This document shows positions 22,559 through 32,037 of a DNA stretch of 42,083 nt, piece after piece. Within the stretch, counting starts at the first letter, position 1. Every line of letters begins with the position of its first letter. Origin of the DNA: an uncultured Bacilli bacterium (GTDB taxonomy: Bacteria > Bacillota_I > Bacilli_A > RF39 > UBA660); NCBI GenBank assembly GCA_947627925.1, contig CANQXW010000006.1:1-42083 (forward strand), in the 5' to 3' direction. A model generated the notes under the pieces. It worked only from the letters and a program-made list of their open reading frames with translations, was not told where the DNA came from and did no database searches. A program made the translations under genes and the position numbers.

Positions 22559-23887
22559 TTATTCTTCCTCTTCTAACATATAATAATCTGGTATTTCTTT
22601 TATATTATGACTAATTAATTCTTTACTATTTTTTTCAAAACGATATTGAATAACGGTATTATTAGAAGTATCTTGAATTGAGAAATAGATATAAGAACCA
22701 TTCTCATCTTCTTCAGTATCATAATATTCTTCCTCTATCCAATAATTTTCTTGATAATATTTATTATTTATACTCCATGGACATACTTCTTTTAAAACTT
22801 CCCCTTCATAGTTAACAATACTAAGCATATCATTTATAACTGTTACATATATTTTATCCTCTATTTCTTTTAGATCACCTTTGATTACATAACTATCCCT
22901 TAAATTTCCTTTTAAATCATATACCTCCAAATTATTATTCCTTTTTATAGTGATAAAATTAGCATAATCATAATAATAATTTTCTTCGGTCATTTTTGGC
23001 GTTATTTCTGCAAAATCTTTATTAAAAAATTGATGAGTATTACTATCTTCTAATATCCAAATACGGCCATATTCATCTTCTTCAAGAGTCATATTGGCAT
23101 ATTTTTCACTATCCACACTAAAATATACTTTTTCTTCCTTTTTACTTAAAACAAATAATTTGGCTTTTTTACCATCATTTTTATCATATTTATACGCTAT
23201 TAGATATTCATCTTCAAATGGTAATAATGGCTCTATAAAATCATACTCATCTTTATACATTTCTCTTTCATTTAACATATCATAATAAACACAATCATAT
23301 TTATTACCATTTTCTTTATAAAATATCATTCCATCTATACTATGAGCATCATCATTATAATAATCGGCATTAAAAACCATATCAAAATAATCATAATTGC
23401 CTTTTAATTGAAGCGGGGTAATCTCTTTAGTTTTATTATTATAAAATTTTAAACCATTATCTTCATAAACAATATAATTGCTTAAATCAAAATCAATTTC
23501 TAAGTATTCAGAACTATAGCCTGATACAACATTACTATCTTCACCGGCATCGATAGAATCGTAAATTTCATTACAATCTTCTGTTTCTTCATAAGAAAGG
23601 GTTCCATCTTGACATACATATCTGGTAATATTTGATGGTACATTTAAAAATTTAGCATCTTTAGTTTCAGTAGGAATTTTGTATAATTCTTCTTTACAAT
23701 TATCACTCTTAACAGGAGATACCGAATCGTCATCACATTTATACATTGATAAAAAATATTTTTTATCTACAACATTTTGAACTACACTACTCTTACTTGT
23801 AAAGAAAAATATAGCAAATGCCGCTAAAGTTACAATTAAAATTAATAATATTATTAATACATTAGAATTTTTTATTTTTTCCATCAT
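22559..23887 (-). CDS. Membrane-anchored extracytoplasmic protein of unknown function
   Basis: The 442-residue protein has one N-terminal membrane helix (about 9-30). Two short Cys motifs follow in tandem: YKCDDDSVSPVKSDNCKEE (about 48-66) and YVCQDGTLSYEETEDCNE (about 90-107). The rest is a beta-rich, very acidic region with repeated short strands (LEVYDLKGNL, LSIVNYEGEV) that could be a propeller. I recognise no family. GAGGAATG precedes the start. It shares no operon with neighbours. Confidence 0.65.
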   Translation of the reverse strand: MMEKIKNSNVLIILLILIVTLAAFAIFFFTSKSSVVQNVVDKKYFLSMYKCDDDSVSPVKSDNCKEELYKIPTETKDAKFLNVPSNITRYVCQDGTLSYEETEDCNEIYDSIDAGEDSNVVSGYSSEYLEIDFDLSNYIVYEDNGLKFYNNKTKEITPLQLKGNYDYFDMVFNADYYNDDAHSIDGMIFYKENGNKYDCVYYDMLNEREMYKDEYDFIEPLLPFEDEYLIAYKYDKNDGKKAKLFVLSKKEEKVYFSVDSEKYANMTLEEDEYGRIWILEDSNTHQFFNKDFAEITPKMTEENYYYDYANFITIKRNNNLEVYDLKGNLRDSYVIKGDLKEIEDKIYVTVINDMLSIVNYEGEVLKEVCPWSINNKYYQENYWIEEEYYDTEEDENGSYIYFSIQDTSNNTVIQYRFEKNSKELISHNIKEIPDYYMLEEEE

Positions 23888-23922
23888 TTTGCATTCCTCT
23901 TTTCTAAATTTATTATATAATT

Positions 23923-23957
23923 TAAAAAAAAGTATTAAAACAATTATTTTTAATACT
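23923..23957 (-). terminator. Terminator of the 62-residue gene
   Basis: AGTATTAAAA and TTTTAATACT form a 10-bp perfect stem with a 7-base loop and a run of T on the minus strand. Confidence 0.85.
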
Positions 23958-23996
23958 CTATAAGTTTCTGTCTAAAAATGTAAAATGTATTTTTGA

Positions 23997-24185
23997 TTAA
24001 CTCTTCTTAGTTTTTCCTCTTTCATAATGATATTTCGTTTTCATGGCTTGTAAATCGGGATTACCTCGATCTTTTAAATCACTTTCTAAGTTATATTCAT
24101 AAGGATTAAAAAAATTATGCATTCTCTCTTTAAAACTATCATCTAAAATATTTTGCCCTTTACAAAAACGATTATTTTTAAGCAT
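23997..24185 (-). CDS. Small conserved-looking protein of unknown function
   Basis: This 62-residue, highly charged protein (MLKNNRFCKGQNILDD... ERGKTKKS) has no membrane helix and no recognised domain. GGTGAAG just upstream of the ATG is the same kind of ribosome site used by its neighbours, and a strong terminator follows, so it is likely a real gene. It lies 49 bp after thiI and may be its last co-transcribed partner. Confidence 0.55.
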   Translation of the reverse strand: MLKNNRFCKGQNILDDSFKERMHNFFNPYEYNLESDLKDRGNPDLQAMKTKYHYERGKTKKS

Positions 24186-24234
24186 ATATCTTCACCATTA
24201 TTATTATGGCTAGATATATTTTTTTTAATACATT

Positions 24235-25428
24235 TTATAATAAATCGGCAAATTCATCATTTTCCTGATTTTTGTTTTTAACTACTATTACTTGTTCATT
24301 TTTAATAGCTCTATAAATCATTTCATCAAAGTCTATCCGATTCTCATACTCTCTGGCCTTTTCTTTTTCGGGATTAATAACTGGATGATCCGGAACAAAG
24401 ATAGTACAACAATCTTCATATGGTAAAATACTTGTTTCATAAGTATCTATTTTTTTGGCAATATCAATAATTTCTAATTTATCAAAGCAACATAATGGTC
24501 TTATAACTGGAATATTAACGACTTCATTAACGACACTCATACTCGTTAAAGTTTGACTTGCAACTTGGCCAATAGATTCTCCATTAATTAAAACTTTGGC
24601 TCCTCTTCTACTCGCTATAATAGCTCCGATGCGATACATCATCCGGCGCATAATCGTAATTAAATATTCATGCGGCATATTTTTATAGATTTCTTCTTGG
24701 ATTTCCGTAAAATTAATAATATGCAATTTAATATCTTGATTATAAATAGCTAATTTTTGAGCTAATTTTTTCACTTTATTTAAAGCTTCTTCACTAGTAT
24801 GAGGTGGGCTTTCAAAATATAAGGCTTCTAATTTAATCCCTCTTTTAGTGGCAAGATAACCAGCCACCGGTGAATCAATTCCGCCGCTAAGCATTAAGAT
24901 ACCTTTGCCTTGGGTTCCAACAGGATAACCTCCAAGACCTTTGATACTTTCAAAATAATATAAAACTTCCGTTAGTCTAATTTCTACATTAACAGTTATT
25001 TCGGGATTGTTAACATCTACTTTTAAATAAGGAATATTTTTTAAAATAAAGGCTCCTAAATCTTTTCTTAACATCATCCCATCATAAGGATACTTTTTAT
25101 CACTTCTTTTAACTTCTACTTTAAAAGTTTGAAAAGTTTTTTCTTGTAATAAACTTTTTAAATTATTTTTGATTGTTTCTAATTCTTTATCTTCATCTTT
25201 ATAAGCTACCACAATTTCATGAATACCAAAAATATTTTGTAAATGTTTTATAACATCTTCAAAATTATCATCATGAGGTTTAATAAACATTCTGCCATAA
25301 TCATAGCTAACGTCTACTTTCCCTTCTAAACTATTAATTATATTTTCATTTAATTTTTTAATAAAAAAATTGCGATTATCTTTTTTAGTCGATAATTCTC
25401 CATACTTTAAAAAGATAATTTTTTCCAT
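24235..25428 (-). CDS. thiI: tRNA 4-thiouridine synthetase ThiI
   Basis: The 397-residue enzyme adenylates U8 of tRNA and accepts sulfur to form 4-thiouridine; it may also serve thiazole synthesis. It has an N-terminal ferredoxin-like part, a THUMP domain (about 55-165), and a PP-loop SGGIDSP at 181-187. It ends without a rhodanese domain, as in the Bacillus type, so it depends on a partner desulfurase, which is the gene immediately upstream. The ATG at 25428 follows GTGGTGAT; the longer frame to 25440 overlaps that ribosome site. Confidence 0.95.
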   Translation of the reverse strand: MEKIIFLKYGELSTKKDNRNFFIKKLNENIINSLEGKVDVSYDYGRMFIKPHDDNFEDVIKHLQNIFGIHEIVVAYKDEDKELETIKNNLKSLLQEKTFQTFKVEVKRSDKKYPYDGMMLRKDLGAFILKNIPYLKVDVNNPEITVNVEIRLTEVLYYFESIKGLGGYPVGTQGKGILMLSGGIDSPVAGYLATKRGIKLEALYFESPPHTSEEALNKVKKLAQKLAIYNQDIKLHIINFTEIQEEIYKNMPHEYLITIMRRMMYRIGAIIASRRGAKVLINGESIGQVASQTLTSMSVVNEVVNIPVIRPLCCFDKLEIIDIAKKIDTYETSILPYEDCCTIFVPDHPVINPEKEKAREYENRIDFDEMIYRAIKNEQVIVVKNKNQENDEFADLL

Positions 25429-25440
25429 AAACATCACCAC

Positions 25441-26550
25441 TTAAATTTTTAAACGATTATATTCTACTTCAAAAACTTCTAAAAATCTATTAATTTCTAA
25501 CACTGTTGTTAAATGCGATAAACTAATTCTAACACATGACTTACTTCTTTCTAAATCATTATAGATAGCCATGACACTACTGCAAATTTCATTGGGATTA
25601 TTAACACTTACATATATTTCATGATTTGATAAGGCATTACTTAAAGATAAAGCTGATACCCCAAATAAACTAATATTAATAATATGGGGAATAGAATACT
25701 TAGTCGTATTAATTTTAATTCCCTCTAATTTAGATAATTTGCTTATTACTCTTTCATTTAAAAGAGTAATATATTTTTCTCTTTTTTCTAAATCTCTAAT
25801 CGCTACTTTTAAAGCTTCTTTCATACTCACAATCAAAGGAAGAGGAGCTGTCCAAGGTTTATCGCTACTTTTTTTCGCCCCATACATTAAAGGCTTTAAG
25901 GTAACCCCACTATTTTTATATAAAAAGCCGATTCCTTTAGGACCATAAAATTTATGAGCACTCACACTCCCTAAATCAATATCTCGAAAACTAACGCTCA
26001 TTTTCCCGATGGCTTGGGATAAATCGGAATGAAATAAAGTCTGATCATTTTCTTTTTTAATTATTTGGCGAAGCATTTTTAAGGGTTGTCTTACGCCAGT
26101 TTCATAATTAACCGCACTAATGCTTACTAAAATTGTGTCAGGTCTAATTAAATTTTTTAAATCATCAAATAAAATTAAACCATCTTCATCATTAGAGACA
26201 TAACTTATTTCAAAACCAATACTTTCTAAATAATTACAAATTTGATATATAGATGGATGTTCTAATTTAGATACAATAATATGCTTACCCTTTTTATGAT
26301 TTTGCATCGCTACCCCAATTAAAGCCATATTATTGGCTTCACTTGCCCCACTGGTATAAATAATTTCACTATCCATAATGTGAAACATATTGCTTATTTC
26401 ATGTGTTGTATTATCCAGTAATTTCTTGGCTTCTTCTCCAAAAGTATTACTAGCGTAAATACTCCCAAAATATTCTTTAGAAATTTTGTTATAAGCATCT
26501 AGAGCATCAAGAGATATGGGGGTTGTCGCACTATAATCAAGATAAGTCAT
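25441..26550 (-). CDS. Cysteine desulfurase, NifS/NifZ type
   Basis: The 369-residue PLP enzyme has YLDYSATTP at the start, TSGASEANNMALIG, HSDLSQAIGK, and the PLP lysine in SAHKFYGPKGIG. The sulfur-carrying cysteine is probably in NEICSSVMAIYND, and CVRISLSH lies near the end. It takes sulfur from cysteine and, given the adjacent thiI, most likely supplies tRNA thiolation, as the NifZ-ThiI pair of Bacillus does. The ATG at 26550 follows GAAGGAGTG; the GTG at 26559 lies in that site. TATAAT occurs about 30 bp upstream. Confidence 0.92.
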   Translation of the reverse strand: MTYLDYSATTPISLDALDAYNKISKEYFGSIYASNTFGEEAKKLLDNTTHEISNMFHIMDSEIIYTSGASEANNMALIGVAMQNHKKGKHIIVSKLEHPSIYQICNYLESIGFEISYVSNDEDGLILFDDLKNLIRPDTILVSISAVNYETGVRQPLKMLRQIIKKENDQTLFHSDLSQAIGKMSVSFRDIDLGSVSAHKFYGPKGIGFLYKNSGVTLKPLMYGAKKSSDKPWTAPLPLIVSMKEALKVAIRDLEKREKYITLLNERVISKLSKLEGIKINTTKYSIPHIINISLFGVSALSLSNALSNHEIYVSVNNPNEICSSVMAIYNDLERSKSCVRISLSHLTTVLEINRFLEVFEVEYNRLKI

Positions 26551-26599
26551 ATTGAACACTCCTTCTACTTTAAAATTATACCAAAAAAGAGATAAATAG

Positions 26600-26620
26600 A
26601 AAAGATGAGATTAACTCATC
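26600..26620 (-). terminator. Terminator of the histidine phosphatase gene
   Basis: GATGAG and CTCATC pair across a 5-base loop, followed by TTTTC on the minus strand. Confidence 0.65.
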
Positions 26621-26624
26621 CACC

Positions 26625-27164
26625 TTATTTTAAAATATATTCATATAATGTAGTATTTTGGGGACTAAAAGATAAGAAATCAGTTTGAGCATCATAACCC
26701 ACTAAATTAAAATGTAAAGCCTTAATAAAACTACCATGGGAAACAATTAAAATAGTTTTATTAGGATATTCCTTCTTTATTTTTTCTAAAAATTTATGGG
26801 CTCTATTTAAACAATCTCTCGCTGATTCAATATGATAAGTTTGATCATTTAATTCATAATCCCATTGTCTTTTAATCATCTCAAGAGTTACTTTTTCTCC
26901 TTCTAAATCGCCAAAATGTCTTTCTAATAATAAGTCATCACTAATGATGGGTACTTTTCCTTGGACTAATATTTCCGCTGTTTTCATAGCTCTTTTTAAA
27001 GGAGAAGAAAAACAAATATCAATTTCTTTTAAATTAATTTTTTGCGCTAAATCTTTGGCCTCTTTGATTCCTTCTTCATTAATGTCAATATCCATAGTGC
27101 CTTGCAAAAGTCCTAATTTATTCCAATCAGTTTGGCCATGTCTAACAATAAATAACTTATTCAT
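26625..27164 (-). CDS. Histidine phosphatase family protein (phosphoglycerate-mutase-like)
   Basis: The 179-residue protein has the catalytic RHGQTDWN, the LQGTMDIDINEEG segment, FSSPLKRAMKTAE, an acid ERHFGDLEGE and the second histidine in VSHGSF. All active-site residues of the cofactor-dependent mutase superfamily are present. The small size fits a broad-specificity phosphatase (GpmB/CobC-like) rather than glycolytic mutase. AAAGGTGG precedes the ATG. It stands between the desulfurase and two unknown genes, with its own terminator. Confidence 0.88.
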   Translation of the reverse strand: MNKLFIVRHGQTDWNKLGLLQGTMDIDINEEGIKEAKDLAQKINLKEIDICFSSPLKRAMKTAEILVQGKVPIISDDLLLERHFGDLEGEKVTLEMIKRQWDYELNDQTYHIESARDCLNRAHKFLEKIKKEYPNKTILIVSHGSFIKALHFNLVGYDAQTDFLSFSPQNTTLYEYILK

Positions 27165-27190
27165 CTATTTACCACCTTTTATATTATTAT

Positions 27191-27220
27191 AAATAAAGGC
27201 TTAGTTTTAAAAACTAAACC
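27191..27220 (-). terminator. Terminator of the two-gene unknown unit
   Basis: Minus-strand GGTTTAGTT pairs with AACTAAGCC (one G-U), then TTTATTT. It directly follows the stop at 27226. Confidence 0.75.
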
Positions 27221-27225
27221 CGTAA

Positions 27226-27888
27226 TTAACCTACTTTTTGCGCCTTATTATGATTAAATCTCGTAATTAAAGCATTAATTTTCTTAAGTCTTCGCCGACT
27301 GAATTGTTGATTAGGATAGGTATCATCCCCTAAAACTTTATTAAGAGGTAATTTATCATTACTATCATAAACTTTAAATTGATCTTTTAAATTATGAAAA
27401 TCCGTTAAAACTTCTAAAATGAAATCTCTTGCTTGTTCACTCATTTCAATTGAACTTTCAAAAAATACTTCCGCTTCTTCACTTAAAATGCTAATTGTGC
27501 CTTCTAACGTAGCTTGGGGCGTCATATATTCATCAATGGTTCTATATATTTCCCTAATTTCATCATGGCCAAGACACCTAATGCCAATTAATTTATCAAT
27601 AACATATGGTGTTACGATGCCAATTCTACTTAAAGCTTTATAATAGAAATAGACTGTTAATAAATCTTTAGGATCTTGAATAGTTAATAATTTTCCTAAA
27701 ACATTAGGATCAATATTATATTCTTTAGCAAAAGATAATAAATGAATAGTTAATAAATCTTCTTCCTGATAAAACTTACAAAGATCAAAAACTTCTTCCC
27801 CACTAATATTATATAAATTTTCCAATTCTTCAATCGTAATTGTTTCTCTATTAATATACATTAATTTTGTTAATTCTTCTTCTGTCAT
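27226..27888 (-). CDS. Unrecognised helical protein
   Basis: This 220-residue acidic, helix-rich protein has no membrane segment and a basic C-terminus (FSRRRLKKINALITRFNHNKAQKVG). I do not recognise a family. GAGGTG stands before the ATG. It is 28 bp after the 239-residue gene and shares its promoter. Its place between ezrA and the desulfurase is where Bacillus has other genes, so it may be lineage-specific. Confidence 0.65.
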   Translation of the reverse strand: MTEEELTKLMYINRETITIEELENLYNISGEEVFDLCKFYQEEDLLTIHLLSFAKEYNIDPNVLGKLLTIQDPKDLLTVYFYYKALSRIGIVTPYVIDKLIGIRCLGHDEIREIYRTIDEYMTPQATLEGTISILSEEAEVFFESSIEMSEQARDFILEVLTDFHNLKDQFKVYDSNDKLPLNKVLGDDTYPNQQFSRRRLKKINALITRFNHNKAQKVG

Positions 27889-27916
27889 TATTACACCTCA
27901 AAACTTTTTTAAAATT

Positions 27917-28636
27917 TTATTGTCTTTTTCCTCTTAAATCTTTTTTGGCTTTGCCTTTAACTTTTCTTGCTACTCTACTTCTATTGGGCTTTCTAGTTAG
28001 TGCTTCATCTTCAAAAAGATTAGTTTCTAAATTAGTATCACGTAAAGTGTTTTGTAAATCTATATATATTGGCAATAAAGCCGCTATAAAAATCTCTTGA
28101 TTATCTTTCGAAAGGCTTAAAGATAAATCAAATAATTTTTCAATATCTCTATAAGCATCATTTACAAATTCAGGGTAACTTAAATCTATGTCGCTCCATT
28201 CTAAAACAAAAAAATAAACAAAAGCTATATAAGGATATGGTTTTTCTTTTAAATAATCCGAATTTGGCCAACCCATAGAATCTATTAATTCTCTATCATA
28301 TTGCAGCATAGACACCATTGAACCATTTACTGGAGCAAAACGCGAAATTAATTTAAGATAAATATAAATTTGGATAATCTTCTTATAACGTTCCTCTAAA
28401 TCAGGATTTTCATTTCGTAGGATTGGACTATTAAGTCCCGCTACTACTTCATAAGGAAAATTACTTAAACTCATAAGGATAACTATATTAGCCATTGTAG
28501 AATCATTTCCAAATTCTTTTGTCATTTTTTCTTTTTCTTCATCAGATAAATTTAGAGATTTAGCAACATCATCCATAGTTAAATCTAAAAGACCATGGCC
28601 AAAATTTTTCAAACAATTAATTAATTCATCATTCAT
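27917..28636 (-). CDS. Unrecognised helical protein with Lys/Arg-rich tail
   Basis: This 239-residue protein has an acidic helical body and an extremely basic C-terminus (RKPNRSRVARKVKGKAKKDLRGKRQ), which suggests contact with nucleic acid or phospholipid. No known domain is seen. The ATG at 28636 is chosen because GGGGGAAAG is the ribosome site; a TTG at 28654 would precede it. It is the first gene of the two-gene unit. Confidence 0.65.
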   Translation of the reverse strand: MNDELINCLKNFGHGLLDLTMDDVAKSLNLSDEEKEKMTKEFGNDSTMANIVILMSLSNFPYEVVAGLNSPILRNENPDLEERYKKIIQIYIYLKLISRFAPVNGSMVSMLQYDRELIDSMGWPNSDYLKEKPYPYIAFVYFFVLEWSDIDLSYPEFVNDAYRDIEKLFDLSLSLSKDNQEIFIAALLPIYIDLQNTLRDTNLETNLFEDEALTRKPNRSRVARKVKGKAKKDLRGKRQ

Positions 28637-28666
28637 TTTCAATCTTTCCCCCAAAAAAACATATTC

Positions 28667-28695
28667 ATTATACTATTTTTATTATCTTTTATCAA
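28667..28695 (-). promoter_or_regulatory. Sigma-A-type promoter of the two unknown genes
   Basis: Minus strand TTGATA (28695-28690), 17-bp spacer, TATAAT (28672-28667). Confidence 0.75.
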
Positions 28696-28722
28696 GACCT
28701 TCTAATGAATTTAAAATCCCCA

Positions 28723-30447
28723 TTACTGAGGATTATTATATTCTTCTAAGAGCCTTTTATGAATACCAGGTTCAATTATATTAATAGCATTAATCGCATT
28801 TTCTAAACTATTTTTAAAATTTCCTTTATAAAAAGCTACTTCCGCTTTGGAAAGCCCAAAGTCAACTTCCCGATTACTCATACGATAGCGATTACCATAG
28901 ACAATTGCCATCTCGGCCATTTTGGCTGTTTTTACGGTTTCATTAATTGTATTATAAACTTTTAAAACTAAATCTCTCGCCGTATCTACTCTTAAATTTA
29001 AAGTTTTAATCGAGATTGGCCTTTTATCTAATTCTTTAATCATTTCATTAATAGCCAAGGTGGCTTCACTTAATTCCACATAATAGTTTTTCGGAATGAT
29101 TGGCAGTTTATAACTTCTTACTTTTTCTTTAGCTTGGAGTAAGATATCTTTTATTTGGTCAAGTTCATCACGGGCCCTTAATTCATCTTCTTTTAAGCTA
29201 CCCAAAGTTCTTAAAGCCACATTTAGTTTTTCTTCTTCATGAACAAGTTTATTATTTAAAATTTCCATTTCTTTAGCAAGACGTGAATAAGCTAAAGTCT
29301 TACTACGTTCCATTTCCACAACATGATCGTAAGATTCTCTAATATTACTAAATTCATCTTTAATTTCTTTAATGACTAAAACATCATCATCGGATAAATC
29401 ATAACTATATTTAATATCATCAATCTTTCGATATAGTTCATTATTAATTTTTTCTAATTTACTAACCTTGATTAAAATACTTCTTTTATAATCTTCATAT
29501 AAAGTTTTGGTTAGTTTTTCTTTATCAAAATCATTATATAAAGAATCAAAATAATCAAGCATGGTTTTAAGTTCAAATACTGAATCAACAACATTTAAAA
29601 CATTTAAACGACTAAAGATATCTTGAATTTTCTTATTAACTTCTTCAATATTATATTCAATATTTAAATATTCGAGATTATAACCTTCTAAAACCATTTT
29701 ATGATAGATATCTTCAATATCCGAAATTCTTTTAGGAATTAATACACTACCTAAATTAACAATAGATTTCGTTTCTTTAATAACTACTTTTAAATTTCCA
29801 ATCACATCATCAATCGCTTTAACAATTCTCCCTACTTCTAAATATTCATTTTTTTCCATCGCCACTTCAAAAGCTTTGAATAATTTATCCACATTTTCAA
29901 ATTGCAACTCAATAGGTTTTTTAATTATCTTATAATCATTAGTATTATTGTTATATAAGTTTCTAATTTCCCGATAATCGGCCTTTAATTTAATAATTGT
30001 TTCCCGATTCTTTTCTTCGGATAAAGTAAGATCTCGAATTTCATTAAGTAAAAAATCAGCTTTCGTTTTTAAATAACTAATATCGAGTTCCACATCAATT
30101 AAACCTTTTTTTAATTTAGAATAATTTTTTTCATTAAAATCATTTTGAAGTTCAATAATTTCATCCGTTATTTTGGGAATTTCTTTATCTCTAATACTTT
30201 CAAATCTTTTTTGCCAGTTTTTATATTTCTTTTTTAATTCTTGATTATTAACTAAAGCTTCCACTTTATTAAGTTCGGATAATATACTACTCGAAATAAT
30301 TAAATTTTTATCTCTTTCTAAGGAATTAATTTCATTATTTAAAGTTTTCTTATATCTTTTATCCATGAACAATAAAACAATTACAACGACAATCATTGTA
30401 AATAAATAATAAGCAACCGCAATTAGTAAAAAAGTTTCTCTTGTCAT
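28723..30447 (-). CDS. ezrA: Septation ring formation regulator EzrA
   Basis: The 574-residue protein has one N-terminal membrane helix (about 5-26), then coiled coils to the end. This is the EzrA architecture: membrane-bound, spectrin-like repeats in the cytoplasm that bind FtsZ and penicillin-binding proteins and limit Z-ring formation away from midcell. The C-terminus shows KPRPISIKTLNLRVDTARDLV-like and YRMSNREVDFGLSKAE segments that are the conserved QNR-like region of EzrA. Length matches the Bacillus protein (about 560). AAAGGTGG precedes the ATG. EzrA is restricted to Bacilli, a useful taxonomic clue. Confidence 0.9.
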   Translation of the reverse strand: MTRETFLLIAVAYYLFTMIVVVIVLLFMDKRYKKTLNNEINSLERDKNLIISSSILSELNKVEALVNNQELKKKYKNWQKRFESIRDKEIPKITDEIIELQNDFNEKNYSKLKKGLIDVELDISYLKTKADFLLNEIRDLTLSEEKNRETIIKLKADYREIRNLYNNNTNDYKIIKKPIELQFENVDKLFKAFEVAMEKNEYLEVGRIVKAIDDVIGNLKVVIKETKSIVNLGSVLIPKRISDIEDIYHKMVLEGYNLEYLNIEYNIEEVNKKIQDIFSRLNVLNVVDSVFELKTMLDYFDSLYNDFDKEKLTKTLYEDYKRSILIKVSKLEKINNELYRKIDDIKYSYDLSDDDVLVIKEIKDEFSNIRESYDHVVEMERSKTLAYSRLAKEMEILNNKLVHEEEKLNVALRTLGSLKEDELRARDELDQIKDILLQAKEKVRSYKLPIIPKNYYVELSEATLAINEMIKELDKRPISIKTLNLRVDTARDLVLKVYNTINETVKTAKMAEMAIVYGNRYRMSNREVDFGLSKAEVAFYKGNFKNSLENAINAINIIEPGIHKRLLEEYNNPQ

Positions 30448-30552
30448 AAAGAACCACCTTTACTATAAACATTTTATCATAATATTCCGACTTTTAGAAT
30501 ACACGAAAAGACATTTTTTGCGTTTTGTTAAAATTTGTCATTTTTTAGTTTT

Positions 30553-30582
30553 AAAAAAACAACTTTTAAAAGCTGTTTTAAG
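30553..30582 (-). terminator. Terminator of the rlmN-rpe operon
   Basis: Minus-strand AAAACAGCTT pairs with AAGTTGTTTT (one G-U) across a short loop, with a T-run. It overlaps the stop of rpe. Confidence 0.75.
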
Positions 30583-31204
30583 AAAAATATTTTTTTAACT
30601 CATCAATAGGTTTATTAAAATCATAATTTTGACAGACAAAAGAACCACTGACTAAATTTGCTATCTTTAACCCATTTAAGTAAGTCATCATTTTTAAATT
30701 TACGCCCCCATCAAGGCCAATTAAAACATTTTTATCTTGAAGATATTTTATTTTTTCAATAACTTCGGGATTAAATTCTTGACCACCAGCTCCTGGATTT
30801 ACGCCCATCACTAAAACGTAATCTATTTGAGGTAAATATTTATCTAATAAATGGATGTCTTCATCAGGATTAATGGCGATACCCATTAAAATATGATTTT
30901 TTTTAACTAAAGAAATAACCTCTTCTAAGTTATCTTTAATATCATAATGAACTGTCATAATTTTAACTTTTAAACTAGTAAATAAAGGAATGTATTTTAA
31001 AGGATTAGCAACCATAAAATGCATATCCAAATACTTAGAGGTATTTTTTAAATTATTTAATAATTCTTCTATTTTAAAATTAGTATAAGGAACATAAGTG
31101 CTATCCATTAAATCAACATGAATAAAATCGGCATGGCTAGCATCGATTTTTTGAATGGTTTCTTCCTTTGGATAAATACTTTTTAAATAACTTACCGATA
31201 TCAT
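30578..31204 (-). CDS. rpe: Ribulose-phosphate 3-epimerase
   Basis: The 208-residue TIM-barrel enzyme interconverts ribulose 5-phosphate and xylulose 5-phosphate. It has FIHVDLMDSTYVP (first catalytic Asp; the usual MDG is MDS here), LDMHFMVANP (His), VHYD, MGVNPGAGGQEF (phosphate loop) and IGLDGGVN (second Asp). It overlaps rsgA by 4 bp (ATGA) and ends the operon. In Bacillus thiamine pyrophosphokinase (thiN) follows; it is absent here. Confidence 0.93.
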   Translation of the reverse strand: MISVSYLKSIYPKEETIQKIDASHADFIHVDLMDSTYVPYTNFKIEELLNNLKNTSKYLDMHFMVANPLKYIPLFTSLKVKIMTVHYDIKDNLEEVISLVKKNHILMGIAINPDEDIHLLDKYLPQIDYVLVMGVNPGAGGQEFNPEVIEKIKYLQDKNVLIGLDGGVNLKMMTYLNGLKIANLVSGSFVCQNYDFNKPIDELKKYFS

Positions 31205-32037
31205 TTGACCTCCTTTAAAAACCTTTGATAATTTTCATAACGGCTTTCTAAAATTAAGCCTTTATTTAATTTAGTGATAACTTCACAATCTTTGGTCTTA
31301 ATATGATTGCAATCTTTAAATTTACAATGAGCATTAACGAGTTCATTAAAACTATTTCTAATTTCTTCTTCGGAATAATTTTCTAAAGAAATTGCCGAAA
31401 ATCCTGGCGTATCTACAATATAAAAATCATCTAAAGGAAAAAGTTCTACAATTCTCGTTGTATGTTTACCCCGATTTAAACTTAAAGATATTTCATCAGT
31501 TTTTAAATTTAAGGTCGGATCAAAATAATTAATTAAAGTGCTTTTACCGGCGCCAGTTTGGCCACAGACAGTCACGATTTTCCCTTTTAAATATTTTTTT
31601 AATTTCTTCCATTTTTGATTGGTAAAAACCGGTATTCCAATTTTTTCATAATAATTAAATACTTTACTTAGTTCTTTTAACTTTTTACTATCTACTAAAT
31701 CTAGTTTAGTAAGAACAATAACTGGTTTAATTTTTTTAATAGTTATAATACTAATTAATTTATCTAATAAAGTTAAGTTTAAATCTGGTCTTTTTAAACT
31801 CGTTACAATAAGAGCAATATCGATATTAGCAACTAAAGGCCGATCTAAAGCATTCTTCCTAGGGCCTATCTCTTCAATGACTTTTTCTTCTTCATTTACT
31901 TTAACATGATCTCCCACTAGAGGTTTTATCTTTTGCTCACGAAATTTACCTCGACTTTTAGTATCGAGGTAATTATCACCAATTTTGACGGTAAAAGTAT
32001 CGCTGTTAATTTTAACAATTAATCCTTCTTTTAACAT
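31201..32037 (-). CDS. rsgA: Small ribosomal subunit biogenesis GTPase RsgA
   Basis: This 278-residue circularly permuted GTPase has an N-terminal OB fold (about 1-65), then G4 (LTKLDL), G1/P-loop GQTGAGKST, G2 region and G3 DTPGFS in permuted order. A C-terminal zinc site follows, C-x4-C-x-H-x5-C (CKFKDCNHIKTKDC). RsgA assists late 30S maturation. It overlaps prkC by 7 bp and rpe by 4 bp, so translation is coupled along the operon. Confidence 0.96.
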   Translation of the reverse strand: MLKEGLIVKINSDTFTVKIGDNYLDTKSRGKFREQKIKPLVGDHVKVNEEEKVIEEIGPRKNALDRPLVANIDIALIVTSLKRPDLNLTLLDKLISIITIKKIKPVIVLTKLDLVDSKKLKELSKVFNYYEKIGIPVFTNQKWKKLKKYLKGKIVTVCGQTGAGKSTLINYFDPTLNLKTDEISLSLNRGKHTTRIVELFPLDDFYIVDTPGFSAISLENYSEEEIRNSFNELVNAHCKFKDCNHIKTKDCEVITKLNKGLILESRYENYQRFLKEVK

